From assembly GCA_900545625.1 (NCBI GenBank), contig UQZS01000018.1:1-31988 (forward strand): 31,988 bases of DNA. The letters run 5' to 3'. Each line of letters opens with the position of its first letter. Within the stretch, counting starts at the first letter, position 1. The position numbers and the translations under genes are program-made. This document shows positions 7,362 to 15,540 of this stretch, piece by piece. The notes under the pieces are model-generated. The model did not search any database. It was not told the origin of the DNA and was given only the letters and a program-made list of their open reading frames with translations. The stretch comes from an uncultured Oscillospiraceae bacterium (GTDB taxonomy: Bacteria > Bacillota > Clostridia > Oscillospirales > Acutalibacteraceae).

Positions 7362-8450
7362 TTATGGTGCGGCGGGCGGGCGCTCGGCGGGCTTCGCGGC
7401 AAACAGAGGCTTGTCGATCGCCCCGGTCAGCTTCTTGAACCCGACGGCAAGCAGCACCGTCGCCGCAAAGCTGAGGATGACGAATGCATAGACGTTCGTC
7501 ACACCGAACCGCTGCAACAGCATCATCGGGATGCGCATCAGGATATACATCTCAAACAGGTGCTTTCCGAAGAATATGAGGATCGCGTTGCACACATCCA
7601 GCTTCATGGTAGCGAACACCACCACAAGCCCCATAAACAGATATTTCAGCACATAGAAGGCAAATGCATCCCGCCTGCGGTAATGTACATACAGGAAGAT
7701 CGCGGTGCACAAAACGAACAGGACATACCAAAGCCACTTGTGCTTTTGCAGGGCGCGGTCCAGCGCCGGGCGCGCAAGTGAAAACCACATGCCCAAAGGG
7801 TACAGCAGCACGGTGTCATACCACCATGCGCCTTTAATGTCAAACAGAACGGCGATATAGACGCCCGCAAGCGCCGTGACCGCGCAGGCGGCGGGGATAT
7901 ATTTCCCGCGGCTGCCGAAGACGGCGAAAGAAAGAACCGTGGCAAGATACAGGATCAGAACGGCAAAAATATACCAGTTGCTGTTGCCGACTGCCTCCCA
8001 GCCCGTAAACGAGAGCAGGATCTCGCGCAGGCTGTACTCCTGCAAAGTACCGAGCGCAGCGTCGAGCGCGATATACAGCAGCACGGCAAGGTCGAAGTGC
8101 AGCAAGGTGCGCAGCACACGGTTTTTCGGCATGGCACGCACATAAGCGGTGCCCTTCTTTTTTATGGACTCCATGACCCCGTAGCCCGAATAAAACAGGA
8201 ACATCACGACAACGCCCTGTTCCATTTTCTCCTGCACCCAAAAATACGGTTCGTGCAGCAGCGCGGGGCCCGGGTACACGGGAATATAGCCGACCACATG
8301 GGTCAAAAATACAAGCAAAATAAAAATGCCCTTCATCGCCGTGGTGCGGTCAAAGTCTAAATAATGTTCGTTGAGCCCGGTAAGCACCGGCCGCGGCAGG
8401 CGCAGTTTATAAAAGCAAAGCGCCGCAACCAGCAGCAGAAAGATCGTCAT
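7362..8450 (-). CDS. Membrane acyltransferase (acyltransferase 3 family)
   Basis: 362 residues with about ten hydrophobic segments. The early segment DFDRTTAMKGIFILLVFLTHVVGYI (read in parts: AMKGIFILLVFLTH) carries the His that is expected to be catalytic in acyltransferase-3/OafA-like enzymes, here about residue 57. Such enzymes move acetyl or other acyl groups onto extracytoplasmic sugars, for example in the wall or exopolysaccharide; the acceptor is unknown. The ATG at 8450 has GGGGGAG five bases upstream and is preferred to the TTG-type start ten codons earlier. It lies after the ribosomal operon terminator with no clear promoter of its own, so some read-through is likely. Confidence 0.82.
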   Translation of the reverse strand: MTIFLLLVAALCFYKLRLPRPVLTGLNEHYLDFDRTTAMKGIFILLVFLTHVVGYIPVYPGPALLHEPYFWVQEKMEQGVVVMFLFYSGYGVMESIKKKGTAYVRAMPKNRVLRTLLHFDLAVLLYIALDAALGTLQEYSLREILLSFTGWEAVGNSNWYIFAVLILYLATVLSFAVFGSRGKYIPAACAVTALAGVYIAVLFDIKGAWWYDTVLLYPLGMWFSLARPALDRALQKHKWLWYVLFVLCTAIFLYVHYRRRDAFAFYVLKYLFMGLVVVFATMKLDVCNAILIFFGKHLFEMYILMRIPMMLLQRFGVTNVYAFVILSFAATVLLAVGFKKLTGAIDKPLFAAKPAERPPAAP

Positions 8451-8478
8451 CTCGTCTCCCCCTGTGTGCTTCAAAAGC

Positions 8479-8527
8479 AAAAACGGAACGGCATGTGCCC
8501 GTTTTGTGACATCGCCGTTCCGTTTTT
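8479..8527 (-). terminator. Terminator of the rplU-prp-rpmA operon
   Basis: 14-bp stem with arms 8479-8492 and 8514-8527 (AAAAACGGAACGGC and complement) that ends in a T run on either strand; 20 bases downstream of the L27 stop. Confidence 0.85.
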
Positions 8528-8546
8528 ATTCCGATTTGTTTTGCGC

Positions 8547-8831
8547 TCACTGCTCAAGCGCGTAAACGCTGACCTTTTTGCGGTCCTTGCCCATGCGCTC
8601 AAAACGGACAGTGCCGTCCACCTTTGCGAACAGGGTGTCGTCCGAGCCCTTGCCGACGTTCTCGCCGGGGTGGATGTGCGTACCGCGCTGGCGAACGAGG
8701 ATATTCCCCGCAAGCACATACTGCCCGTCGGCGCGCTTGACGCCAAGGCGTTTGGATTCGGAGTCACGGCCGTTCTTGGTCGAGCCCATACCTTTTTTAT
8801 GCGCAAAAAGCTGAATGTTGACTTTAAGCAT
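8547..8831 (-). CDS. rpmA: 50S ribosomal protein L27 with cleavable N-terminal extension
   Basis: 94 residues. Mature L27 begins [21 protein letters not shown]; before it lies MLKVNIQLF, the nine-residue Firmicute extension cut by Prp after the Phe (known for Staphylococcus aureus L27). L27 sits near the peptidyl transferase centre, and the extension would clash there if not removed. The gene follows prp by 15 bases in the canonical rplU-prp-rpmA order. The usual next gene obg is absent: a terminator follows directly. Confidence 0.98.
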   Translation of the reverse strand: MLKVNIQLFAHKKGMGSTKNGRDSESKRLGVKRADGQYVLAGNILVRQRGTHIHPGENVGKGSDDTLFAKVDGTVRFERMGKDRKKVSVYALEQ

Positions 8832-8846
8832 TACAAAGCACCTCTT

Positions 8847-9155
8847 TCATTCCATGGTAATGTAGTCGGGATACTGCGTGTATAGCGCCTGCAAATGCAG
8901 CCGCAGGCCTTTGAGTACCGTCTGCGCCGCCGGCGCCTCCTTTTCGGAAAGCGAAAGCTCCAAACATCCGTCGCGCTCCGAAAGTGCGGGAGAAAGCCCC
9001 AGCACCTCGGTGACGGTGTTCGCCGCCATGTAAACGGCGGAGGAGACCGCCGCACAGACGATATCCCGCCCGCTTTCGGCAAACTGTGCGTGCCCGCGCA
9101 CGCAAAAGCCCGAAAGCTGCCCGTTACGGTTTTGCGTAAAACGGATGCGGATCAT
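8847..9155 (-). CDS. prp: Ribosomal-processing cysteine protease Prp
   Basis: 102 residues, typical for the Prp/YsxB family. The catalytic pair is visible: His22 in RGHAQFAE and Cys34 in DIVCAAVS, the motif spacing known for the family. It removes the N-terminal extension of L27, which is encoded 15 bases downstream with the expected IQLF-AHKKG cut site, so enzyme and substrate agree. It starts three bases after the L21 stop, consistent with coupled translation. Confidence 0.95.
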   Translation of the reverse strand: MIRIRFTQNRNGQLSGFCVRGHAQFAESGRDIVCAAVSSAVYMAANTVTEVLGLSPALSERDGCLELSLSEKEAPAAQTVLKGLRLHLQALYTQYPDYITME

Positions 9156-9158
9156 GCC

Positions 9159-9470
9159 TTACGCGTTGACGGCTGTGATCTCGACCTTCGTATACGGCTG
9201 ACGATGGCCTTTCTTGCGTTTCTCGTTCTTCTTGGGCTTGTAGGTGAAGACCGTGACCTTCTTTGCCTTGCCGTTCTTGAGAACCTTGGCGGTCACGCCC
9301 GCGCCCTCGACATAGGGCTTGCCGACCTTTAAGCCGTCGTCCGTGGCGACTGCGATCACCTTGTCAAAGGTGACTTCGGCGTCTGCTTCCACAGCCAGCT
9401 TTTCGACGTAAAGCACGTCGCCGGGCTGGACCTTGTACTGCTTACCGCCGGTTTCGATTACTGCGTACAT
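9159..9470 (-). CDS. rplU: 50S ribosomal protein L21
   Basis: 103 residues beginning [18 protein letters not shown], the standard L21 start; [15 protein letters not shown] at the C-terminus is the conserved rRNA-binding end. I take the ATG at 9470, not the far upstream in-frame start, because the region before it is an RNA leader. First gene of rplU-prp-rpmA, with a promoter at 9563-9591 and a terminator at 8479-8527. Confidence 0.98.
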   Translation of the reverse strand: MYAVIETGGKQYKVQPGDVLYVEKLAVEADAEVTFDKVIAVATDDGLKVGKPYVEGAGVTAKVLKNGKAKKVTVFTYKPKKNEKRKKGHRQPYTKVEITAVNA

Positions 9471-9477
9471 AGTTTTT

Positions 9478-9552
9478 CCCTGCTTTCGATCAGTCTCGCT
9501 ATGAAAGGTGCAAAGCTGCTTACTGCGCCGAAAAGGCGCACCTTTCCTATGC
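9478..9552 (-). ncRNA. L21 leader RNA (r-protein autoregulatory element)
   Basis: The short transcript leader folds into a long-range stem, GAAAGGTGC / GCACCTTTC (arms 9503-9511 and 9538-9546 on the plus strand), enclosing a smaller hairpin (GCGCC-ttttc-GGCGC type). Position and shape fit the L21 leader known upstream of rplU in Firmicutes, thought to bind L21. The assignment rests on context plus a single strong pairing. Confidence 0.65.
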
Positions 9553-9562
9553 GGCACATGGT

Positions 9563-9591
9563 ATTTTACCAAAGTCCGCGCTTTCTGTCAA
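9563..9591 (-). promoter_or_regulatory. Sigma-A promoter for rplU-prp-rpmA
   Basis: Minus strand: TTGACA (9586-9591), 17-base spacer, TAAAAT (9563-9568), directly before the L21 leader. Confidence 0.88.
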
Positions 9592-9626
9592 CCTTTTTTT
9601 GCGTTTTGCGCGGGATCGGGAGCCTG

Positions 9627-10298
9627 TTAATTTACAAATACATATAAGTACAGCGCAAGGAAATGCAGCACGGAACCCGCCAGCACAAAAAAGTGGAACA
9701 CACTGTGGAAATATTTGTGCTTCGCGCCGATGCCGTAGATGATCGCCCCGACCGTGTAGGCAACGCCGCCCGCGATCATCAAATACGTGCCCGTGCGGTC
9801 AAAATGCTCCCAAAGCGTCTTGATCGCAACAATGATCATCCAGCCGAGCGCAAGGTATAAGATCATCTGCACAACCTTGGTCTTATTGAACAGCGTCAGC
9901 GTGATAGGCACCGCCGCCGCAACAACCGCCCATGCCACGCCGAAGATCACCCAGCCGAGCACGGGACGCACGGGCGCGATCACCAGCACCGCGAACGGCG
10001 TGATCGTGCCTGCGATCATCGGATAGATCATGGCGTGATCCACCAGCCGCATGGCGCGCTTGCCACGGTTCGGGCGCAGGGCGTGGTACACGGACGAGCA
10101 GGAATACATCGCAATCATCGTAAGCCCGTACACAAGGCCCAAAAGTGCATAATCCCACCGCCGCGCGAGGATCGCGCGCACCAAACACAAAATCAGCGCG
10201 ATTACGGAAAGCCCGCCCCCGACCATGTGGGAAATGGAATTGAGCCAGTCCTCACCCCGCGAATAGCTTGCCAGCTTGATCCTATCGAGATAGCCCAT
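9627..10298 (-). CDS. Hemolysin III / PAQR-like membrane protein
   Basis: 223 residues with seven hydrophobic segments, normal for bacterial hemolysin III-type (YqfA/YplQ, COG1272) proteins of the PAQR/CREST superfamily. The superfamily's metal site residues are visible: SHMVGGG with its early His (about residue 24), SSVYHAL with S and H near 68-72, DHAMIY (about 88), and the final pair in HKYFHSVFHFFVLAG (about 194-205). These form a zinc site in PAQR proteins. Actual function in bacteria is unsettled; related to lipid or membrane homeostasis rather than haemolysis. ATG at 10298 with AGGAGA upstream. Confidence 0.9.
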   Translation of the reverse strand: MGYLDRIKLASYSRGEDWLNSISHMVGGGLSVIALILCLVRAILARRWDYALLGLVYGLTMIAMYSCSSVYHALRPNRGKRAMRLVDHAMIYPMIAGTITPFAVLVIAPVRPVLGWVIFGVAWAVVAAAVPITLTLFNKTKVVQMILYLALGWMIIVAIKTLWEHFDRTGTYLMIAGGVAYTVGAIIYGIGAKHKYFHSVFHFFVLAGSVLHFLALYLYVFVN

Positions 10299-10932
10299 TT
10301 TAAGGTCTCCTTTCCTGGCGGCTTTTGCCGCTTCTGTTCCTAAAGTAGACCGTTTTGCAAATTTACGCCACCTACTTCGGGTTGCAGTGCAAAAATTCCC
10401 GCAACCGCAGGTTGCATGTTAGATGTTAGATACTGGAAGCTGGACGCTGGATGTGGGGTGCACAGGTTTTAGGAAAAGCCGAAAGCTTGCACAAACCTCG
10501 TGGTGACATAGCTTTCACACCTGCACCGCTAAAAACGGTACAAGCCGTAGGGACAGCCCTTGCGGCTGTCCGCTTGGCTGGCCGTTTCGTTTTTTGCTTG
10601 CTTTCGGCAGCCCTGAGCGTTAAAACGCTTCACGCGTAGTGGCAGGCTTCCATGCCTGCCGGAAAAAAGTACAGATTTTTGATTCCGTTTTCCGAGGAAT
10701 CGAGCAGGAAGTTTTCAGGGCAGTGGAAAGTTGTTCCGTTTCCCGACCGCCCTTTGGCGGGGGTGGAACCCCGCCACTACGCGTTTGTACAGCCTTCTGA
10801 AGCCTGCCCGTAGCACATCCAACGTCCAACATTGGGCGGCGGGAGCAAGCCCCCGCCCTACACCGAGAAATTTTCGGCTTTCTTAAAATTTTGCCACCCC
10901 ATATTCGGCATCTAACGTCTAAAATCTAAGAA
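10299..10932. repeat. Intergenic repeat block 2
   Basis: About 630 bases without a convincing gene. It contains at least four perfect or near-perfect hairpins: GGACAGCC/GGCTGTCC (10551-10571), GGCAGGC/GCCTGCC (10641-10660), TGGCGGGG/CCCCGCCA (10755-10776) and a GGGCGG/CCGCCC one at about 10834-10858. Short joining words such as CGTAG, GTAGTGG and CCCTAC recur beside them. Heptamer arrays in opposite orientation bound the block (10419-10453 and 10910-10937). Confidence 0.7.
10419..10453 (-). repeat. TCYRRNN heptamer array, 5 units
   Basis: Exactly five period-7 units. On the minus strand they read TCCAGCG, TCCAGCT, TCCAGTA, TCTAACA, TCTAACA (phase may be set one base either way). Left edge of block 2. 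Confidence 0.75.
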
Positions 10933-10937
10933 CTAAA
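10910..10937 (+). repeat. TCYRRNN heptamer array, 4 units, overlapping a stop codon
   Basis: Units TCTAACG, TCTAAAA, TCTAAGA and the weaker ACTAAAC, inverted relative to 10419-10453. Its right end contains the TAG stop codon (10933-10935, minus strand) of the DUF4037 gene. Confidence 0.7.
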
Positions 10938-11865
10938 CCCCTTCCATCACATGCATGGCGCGAAGTTTGCGGTCGCTGATCGAATCCTGCACCGCGAAGG
11001 CGTAGGGCTCCAAATAGTTTTCCCCCGCTTTCCGGGCGCAAAGCCCCTGACGAACGAGCTCCCCGATGATCTGCGATGCGATCTGCTCCATTACTTCCGC
11101 CGCATTTTCATCCGCCGGCGACTGCAAGAGTGAAAGCAGCCGTTCGGGGACTTGCGGCAACATCCCCGTCTCGCGTGCGGCGCGGAACTGCCACTTATAA
11201 AACGGGCTGTACCGCCGCGCAAGCAGAAAGAGCAGGTGCAGCGCGTGCGTCACAAATTCGTTGCGTGCGAGCGCCGCCGCGCCCGGCTCGCCGTGGCGCA
11301 GGCAGCGGCTGAAATTATACTGTCCGCTTTGCGCCGCCAAGCTCAGGGCGGCGGCGATCTTTTTGCGCCGCACATCCTCCGGGTAGCCCTGCAAAAGCGT
11401 TGCACGGATCGCGGAAAACGCGCCCTCGCCGTCGTAAAACACCGCGCCGTTGGAGGCATTCGCCAGCGCGTATTCGGGTGTGTAGAGCCATTCCTCATTC
11501 GTTTCGGGCGCGCGCGGAATACCTGTAAGCGTGCGGTAAAAATCCGAAATGCGGAACACCCCGACGCGGCTGTTGCCGTAGATGCTGTGCTGCTGCATTT
11601 TGACGCCGAGAAATTCCCGCGGCAATTTATTATAGGCGCGCATTAAGCGAAAGCCGAAATCGGCATCCGCTTCGTCGGTCAGCCAAAAGCAAAAGCCCGC
11701 CTCAAAATCGTGGTCGTGCGAGAGATCGTCGTCATAGCCGAAGCACTCCGAACCCAACCCCGCAAGCCCTGCCGCCACACGGGTTTTCTCTGCGGCAAAG
11801 TCGTTTTCCAAAAGCGGGATGCCGTAGGCTTCAAAATAGCGGCGCGAAAGCTCAAGCCCCTGCAT
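10933..11865 (-). CDS. DUF4037 protein, nucleotidyltransferase-like
   Basis: 310 residues. The region SECFGYDDDLSHDHDFEAGF (about residues 32-51) resembles the metal-binding signature of the nucleotidyltransferase fold, where acidic residues (DDD, DHD) follow a Ser; this is what DUF4037 proteins carry. The rest is helical, with a conserved-looking FYKW and a DRKLRAMHVMEG end. The ATG at 11865 lies within the last 14 bases of the TPR gene, so the two are coupled. Function unknown; transfer of a nucleotide to a small molecule or protein is plausible from the fold. It ends with a TAG codon embedded in a heptamer array. Confidence 0.8.
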   Translation of the reverse strand: MQGLELSRRYFEAYGIPLLENDFAAEKTRVAAGLAGLGSECFGYDDDLSHDHDFEAGFCFWLTDEADADFGFRLMRAYNKLPREFLGVKMQQHSIYGNSRVGVFRISDFYRTLTGIPRAPETNEEWLYTPEYALANASNGAVFYDGEGAFSAIRATLLQGYPEDVRRKKIAAALSLAAQSGQYNFSRCLRHGEPGAAALARNEFVTHALHLLFLLARRYSPFYKWQFRAARETGMLPQVPERLLSLLQSPADENAAEVMEQIASQIIGELVRQGLCARKAGENYLEPYAFAVQDSISDRKLRAMHVMEGV

Positions 11866-12685
11866 AGATGCGGTCCGCCCTTTCGTCGAGGTCCTTGCGG
11901 ACCTTGAAAAATCCATAGTAGCCGAACGCCTGTGCCGCTTTGCGGCAGACAAAGGCATAGTAGCCGTCGCGCACGGTGTGCTCATCGTCGAGCAGTGCGA
12001 GCGCCTCGAAAAGCAGAGCTTCCACCTGCGCCTCGTCCCGCGCTGCGGCGGCGTACAGATCGGCTAAATTGATCTTCGTCACGGCGCGGTCGGGCTCGGT
12101 ATGCCCGTTATGCTCCAAAATCGCATACGCGCGCTCATACAGTGCTTCGGCTTCGTCAAAACGTTCCAGTTCCGCAAGCGCGGTCGCCTTGTTGTTGTAA
12201 AGCCCCGCAAGCTGCAAATCATTTTCGGGCAGCTCCTTCTCATACACCGCTTCGGCGCGCGCATACAGCGTCAGCGCGCGTTCGGGGTCGCCGAACGCCT
12301 TGCAGGTCGTCGCCGCGTTCAAAAGGATCGTTGCGGCGGACACCAGCTGCCCGAGCCCGAGCGTGTCGATAAGCTCCAGCCCGCGCTCCACGGCAGCCAT
12401 CCCCCAGCCGCGGTCATTCGTCTTGCGCGCAAGCCCCATGATCTCGCTTTGCACCGAAAGCTCGCCGCGTTTATCCTTGAGCGCCGCAGCCTCGTCTATC
12501 CAATATTTCAGCAGCCGCTTCGCGCCGTCGTAGTCCTCACGGGCAAGCAGGCTGTCCAGTTTTTCCGTGATATTGGCGACGGGGATGTGCCCGTCGGGCG
12601 CTTCCGGGTCCGGGTAATAAAAATCCTTGCCCGAGCAAAGCGGGCAGGCGGGTTCCTTGTAATCAAATGCATCGATCGAAGCCAT
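11852..12685 (-). CDS. Tetratricopeptide-repeat protein with N-terminal CxxC
   Basis: 277 residues. After an N-terminal FDYKEPACPLCSGKDF segment (one CxxC pair, perhaps half a zinc knuckle), about five TPR-like helical hairpins run to the end, for example NNKATALAELERFDEAEALY and KINLADLYAAA. Such domains bind other proteins. It overlaps the DUF4037 gene by 14 bases; the two families are often adjacent, as I recall, so they probably act together. The ATG at 12685 has its ribosome binding site (GGAG, 12711-12714) separated by a small hairpin. The promoter at 12795-12823 gives a leader of about 100 bases. Role unknown. Confidence 0.8.
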   Translation of the reverse strand: MASIDAFDYKEPACPLCSGKDFYYPDPEAPDGHIPVANITEKLDSLLAREDYDGAKRLLKYWIDEAAALKDKRGELSVQSEIMGLARKTNDRGWGMAAVERGLELIDTLGLGQLVSAATILLNAATTCKAFGDPERALTLYARAEAVYEKELPENDLQLAGLYNNKATALAELERFDEAEALYERAYAILEHNGHTEPDRAVTKINLADLYAAAARDEAQVEALLFEALALLDDEHTVRDGYYAFVCRKAAQAFGYYGFFKVRKDLDERADRIYAGA

Positions 12686-12694
12686 AGTATTATT

Positions 12695-12714
12695 CGCGCC
12701 CTGCGGCGCGCTCC
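12695..12714 (-). promoter_or_regulatory. Ribosome binding site with a hairpin in its spacer
   Basis: Minus strand order: GGAG (12714-12711), then a 6-bp hairpin CGCGCC-gcag-GGCGCG (12710-12695), then nine bases, then ATG at 12685. Unfolded, the Shine-Dalgarno is 25 bases from the start; folding brings it to about nine. Confidence 0.5.
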
Positions 12715-12794
12715 TTTCCGATGTTCTAAAGCTTTGCGTGCCCTCTGCGCATCTTTGTAAACGCGACCCACGGGCTTGGCTTTTTCCGCCTTTC

Positions 12795-12823
12795 ATCATA
12801 CCGAATTTTTCCCGGTTTGTCAA
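12795..12823 (-). promoter_or_regulatory. Sigma-A promoter for the TPR-DUF4037 operon
   Basis: Minus strand: TTGACA (12818-12823), 17-base spacer, TATGAT (12795-12800). Confidence 0.85.
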
Positions 12824-12969
12824 TAAATGATAATAGGAACTTTTACTGATAAGTGTAGGGAAAACCAATCCTTATAGCAATCCGCATCTTTATAAGGACG
12901 CGCTTTTTGGGATACCTAAAAGCCCCTGCCAAAACAGGGATCATCCCTTACCGTGTGGGAAGCATAAAA

Positions 12970-13560
12970 TCATGCTTCCTGCCCCGCATCTCCCGCTTGG
13001 CTCGATTTTTGCTGCTTTTGCGCTACTACGGCATCCAGATTATCCAAAACGAACTGCTGTGCCGCTCGACTATAAAAAATCCCCGTATAGATTCCGCTTT
13101 TCCCCTCTCTTCGCTCCTCCGTAATGCCGAGCCGCGCGCCGTCGGGCGTTGGATGGCGCACGGTTTTCCCGTCTGAACGAACAGCCGTTGAAAGCGCACC
13201 GAGTTCAATCATCCAGGCCAAAAGATCCTTATAGCTCAATTTTTGCATGGCCGTCTCGTCGATCAGTGCATTGATACGTCGCGTTATTTCGCTGACAGAT
13301 ATAGGTGTTTCTGAAAACCGAAACTTCTCCCGTGATTCTTGGCTGAGTTGAAACGGCGCCTTCTTGGTCTGCTTTTTGCGTTCTCTGCCGTTTTCATCGA
13401 GTTGCCTTAAAACATCCGCAACATAGAATAGGCAGCGGGATATTCGCACATCGTTGATAACCTCAGTCTCCGGGACGGCCTGCCCCGTCAAGGGGTTGAT
13501 GCCGTTTGCTAAGTGTTCTACATAGGTTCTTGCACGCTTGATCTTGTCTGCTTCGTTCAT
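12970..13560 (-). CDS. Conserved-looking cytoplasmic protein, function unknown
   Basis: 196 residues, no signal or membrane segment. It opens with ADKIKRARTYVEHLANGINPLTGQ and VRISRCLFYVADVLRQL, a helical module, then a basic linker (RERKKQTKKA), then a winged-helix-like C-terminal half (SEITRRINALIDE, LSYKDLLAWMIELGAL, GIYTGIFYS). I have an impression of similar short Firmicute proteins but cannot name the family; nucleic-acid binding would fit the basic linker. The ATG has GGGAG five bases before it. Promoter at 13678-13706; no neighbour shares its transcript. A short hairpin (GGAAGCAT / ATGCTTCC, about 12958-12979) overlaps its stop. Confidence 0.75.
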   Translation of the reverse strand: MNEADKIKRARTYVEHLANGINPLTGQAVPETEVINDVRISRCLFYVADVLRQLDENGRERKKQTKKAPFQLSQESREKFRFSETPISVSEITRRINALIDETAMQKLSYKDLLAWMIELGALSTAVRSDGKTVRHPTPDGARLGITEERREGKSGIYTGIFYSRAAQQFVLDNLDAVVAQKQQKSSQAGDAGQEA

Positions 13561-13677
13561 AGTTTCTCCCCTCGCTTAGGCAATCTGCATTGCTTTGCAA
13601 CGCCGCTTTCTTTTGCCGTTTGCTTTTTTCATACCGAACGGATGCAACACGAAAACCCCTTGTTCCGTTCCGGTTTC

Positions 13678-13706
13678 ATTATACACTTTCAAATGCACAA
13701 ATGCAA
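13678..13706 (-). promoter_or_regulatory. Sigma-A promoter for the gene at 12970-13560
   Basis: Minus strand: TTGCAT (13701-13706), 17-base spacer, consensus TATAAT (13678-13683). Confidence 0.82.
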
Positions 13707-13753
13707 ACCCCGAACCGCTTTGCGCAGCGGGATTTCATCCGCGCAATCTTTGA

Positions 13754-13782
13754 TTTACTTTTCCCGAAAAATGTAGTATAGT
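13754..13782 (+). promoter_or_regulatory. Sigma-A promoter for the GDPD-walJ-rlmH operon
   Basis: TTTACT (13754-13759), 17-base spacer, TATAGT (13777-13782). Predicted start of transcription is near 13789, which rules out the in-frame ATG at 13786 as the translation start of the next gene. Confidence 0.72.
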
Positions 13783-13839
13783 AGTATGCAGCAAATACGC
13801 TGTGCCGTCTGCGGGCGGCCGGCATCGGGAGGTCTTGTT

Positions 13840-14733
13840 ATGAGTTCGGCATGGAAGAAGCTTGCCATGGCGGGTATGGCTGCCGTCGCGTCCAGTGCGC
13901 TCGGCGGGGTCATTTACCGCCGCATGCGTTACCAGAAGATCAAGCCAAAGCCCTTAAAGGCATTTGACGAGCTGCGCCCCGACGACACGCGCGAGCTGCA
14001 TTTGACCGCGCACCGCGGGCTTTCCGCCATCTTTCCCGAAAACACCGCCGAAGCGTTCACCGCGGCGGGCAAAGCGGGCTTTTACGCGATCGAGTGCGAC
14101 ACGCACTGCACGACGGACGGCGTGTGGGTGGTGCTGCACGACGGGCAGATCAAGACCATGTTTGACGGCACGGGCGACGTAAAAAGCTATTCCTACCCCG
14201 AAATGCTCGAAAAGAAAATGGTCAACGGCGCGAACATCGAAAATTACCCCGACGCGCGCATCTGCACCTTGCAGGAGTACATCGACATCTGCAAGGCCTA
14301 CGGCTGCCGCCCGATGATCGAGGTCAAGGACCGGCGTATCGAAAAAATGCAGTCGCTTTACGACCTGCTCGTGCAAAACGACATCCTCAAAAGCTGCATC
14401 ATCATTTCGTTCCACATCTCGGTGCTGCGTAAGCTTCGTGAGATCGACCAAGCCCTTGAAATGTGGTATCTTGTGGAATACATCACCGACAGGAAGATCG
14501 CCGCCGCCAAAGAGATCAACGCCGGCGTGGCGTTTTGCGCGCAGTACAATTCCCCGCGCCCCGAGGCGATCGGGAAGATCCACGACGCGGGCCTTACCGC
14601 CGCGTGCTGGACGGTAGACTCCAAAGAACTTCTGGAAAAGATGATGGATGCAGGCGTGCACTATGTCACGACCAACTCCATTTTGCCCTGCGCTGCGGCG
14701 CGGGAAAAAGTCTCGACCGCGGAGAATAGATAA
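13840..14733 (+). CDS. Glycerophosphodiester phosphodiesterase, membrane-anchored
   Basis: 297 residues. The GDPD signature is complete: TAHRGLSAIFPENT (His at about 58, Arg next to it, later Glu-Asn), AIECDTHCTTDG (Glu85 and Asp87) and VVLHDG (His100), the residues known to form the metal and catalytic site. An N-terminal hydrophobic stretch (LAMAGMAAVASSALGGVIY) suggests anchoring in the membrane with the domain on one side of it. It hydrolyses glycerophosphodiesters to glycerol-3-phosphate plus an alcohol. ATG at 13840 with GGGAGGT six bases upstream. First gene of a three-gene operon. Confidence 0.92.
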   Translation: MSSAWKKLAMAGMAAVASSALGGVIYRRMRYQKIKPKPLKAFDELRPDDTRELHLTAHRGLSAIFPENTAEAFTAAGKAGFYAIECDTHCTTDGVWVVLHDGQIKTMFDGTGDVKSYSYPEMLEKKMVNGANIENYPDARICTLQEYIDICKAYGCRPMIEVKDRRIEKMQSLYDLLVQNDILKSCIIISFHISVLRKLREIDQALEMWYLVEYITDRKIAAAKEINAGVAFCAQYNSPRPEAIGKIHDAGLTAACWTVDSKELLEKMMDAGVHYVTTNSILPCAAAREKVSTAENR

Positions 14734-14736
14734 TTT

Positions 14737-15540
14737 ATGACTACATTTTGTCCCCTGTTTTCTTCCAGCAAAGGCAATTCTATTTACATCGGCGCAGAGG
14801 GCGGCGGCGTGCTTGTGGACGTCGGGCGTTCCTGCCGCCAAACGGAAGCGGCGCTGCACAACATCGGCGTTGCACCCGACAGCATCCGCGCGGTATTCGT
14901 TACGCATGAGCATACCGACCATGTCGCGGGGCTGCGCGTATTTGCCGCAAAATACGATACGCCCGTTTATGCGACGCCGGGTACCCTGGAGGCTCTCGAC
15001 GATATGCGTGTTTTAGACGGGCGCTTTGACGCGTTCGTCTTGGGTGAAGCGGGCACGGACTGCGGCGCGCTGTTCGTGCAGTCGTTTTGCACCCCGCACG
15101 ACAGCCGCGAGAGCTGCGGCTATGTACTCACGGCGGAGGACGGTTCGCGCGTTGCCGTTGCGACAGACCTCGGGGAGATGACCGACACGGTGCTTTCGGC
15201 GATCCGCGGCTGTGAGACCGTGCTGCTCGAATCCAACCACGATGTGCGGATGCTGCAAAGCAACCCGCAGTACCCGTATCCGCTCAAAAACCGCATTCTC
15301 GGTACGCATGGGCACCTGTGCAACGAAGCGTGCGCCGAAGCTGCCTGCACGCTGGTGGAAAGCGGGACGCAGCATCTGTTTTTAGGGCATTTAAGCGAGC
15401 AAAATAACCTCCCCGCGCTCGCGTACCGCGTGACGTCGGACGCGCTTCAGGCGCGCGGCGCGCAAGCGGATGTGGATTTCACCCTCACGGTGGCAAGCCC
15501 CGTTTGGGCACAAAAGGCGGTGCAGCTGTGCTCGCGGTAA
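14737..15540 (+). CDS. walJ: MBL-fold hydrolase, WalJ/YycJ family
   Basis: 267 residues. VFVTHEHTDHVAG (residues 53-65) supplies the HxHxDH metal-binding motif of metallo-beta-lactamase-fold enzymes; later HDSRESCGYVL, ATDLGEM and GHLSEQNNLPALA carry the remaining metal ligands. Length and the opening CPLFSSSKGNSIYI match YycJ/WalJ, a probable exonuclease linked to DNA repair and, in Bacilli, encoded with the WalRK wall-stress system. Here no walRK is present: it lies between GDPD (gap of three bases) and rlmH, and the walJ-rlmH neighbourhood is also seen in other Firmicutes. Overlaps rlmH by 13 bases. Confidence 0.9.
   Translation: MTTFCPLFSSSKGNSIYIGAEGGGVLVDVGRSCRQTEAALHNIGVAPDSIRAVFVTHEHTDHVAGLRVFAAKYDTPVYATPGTLEALDDMRVLDGRFDAFVLGEAGTDCGALFVQSFCTPHDSRESCGYVLTAEDGSRVAVATDLGEMTDTVLSAIRGCETVLLESNHDVRMLQSNPQYPYPLKNRILGTHGHLCNEACAEAACTLVESGTQHLFLGHLSEQNNLPALAYRVTSDALQARGAQADVDFTLTVASPVWAQKAVQLCSR

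Noticed and set aside
13786..13839. N-terminal 18 codons of the GDPD gene from the ATG at 13786
   Set aside because: That ATG lies before the predicted transcription start, whereas the ATG at 13840 has a strong GGGAGGT.
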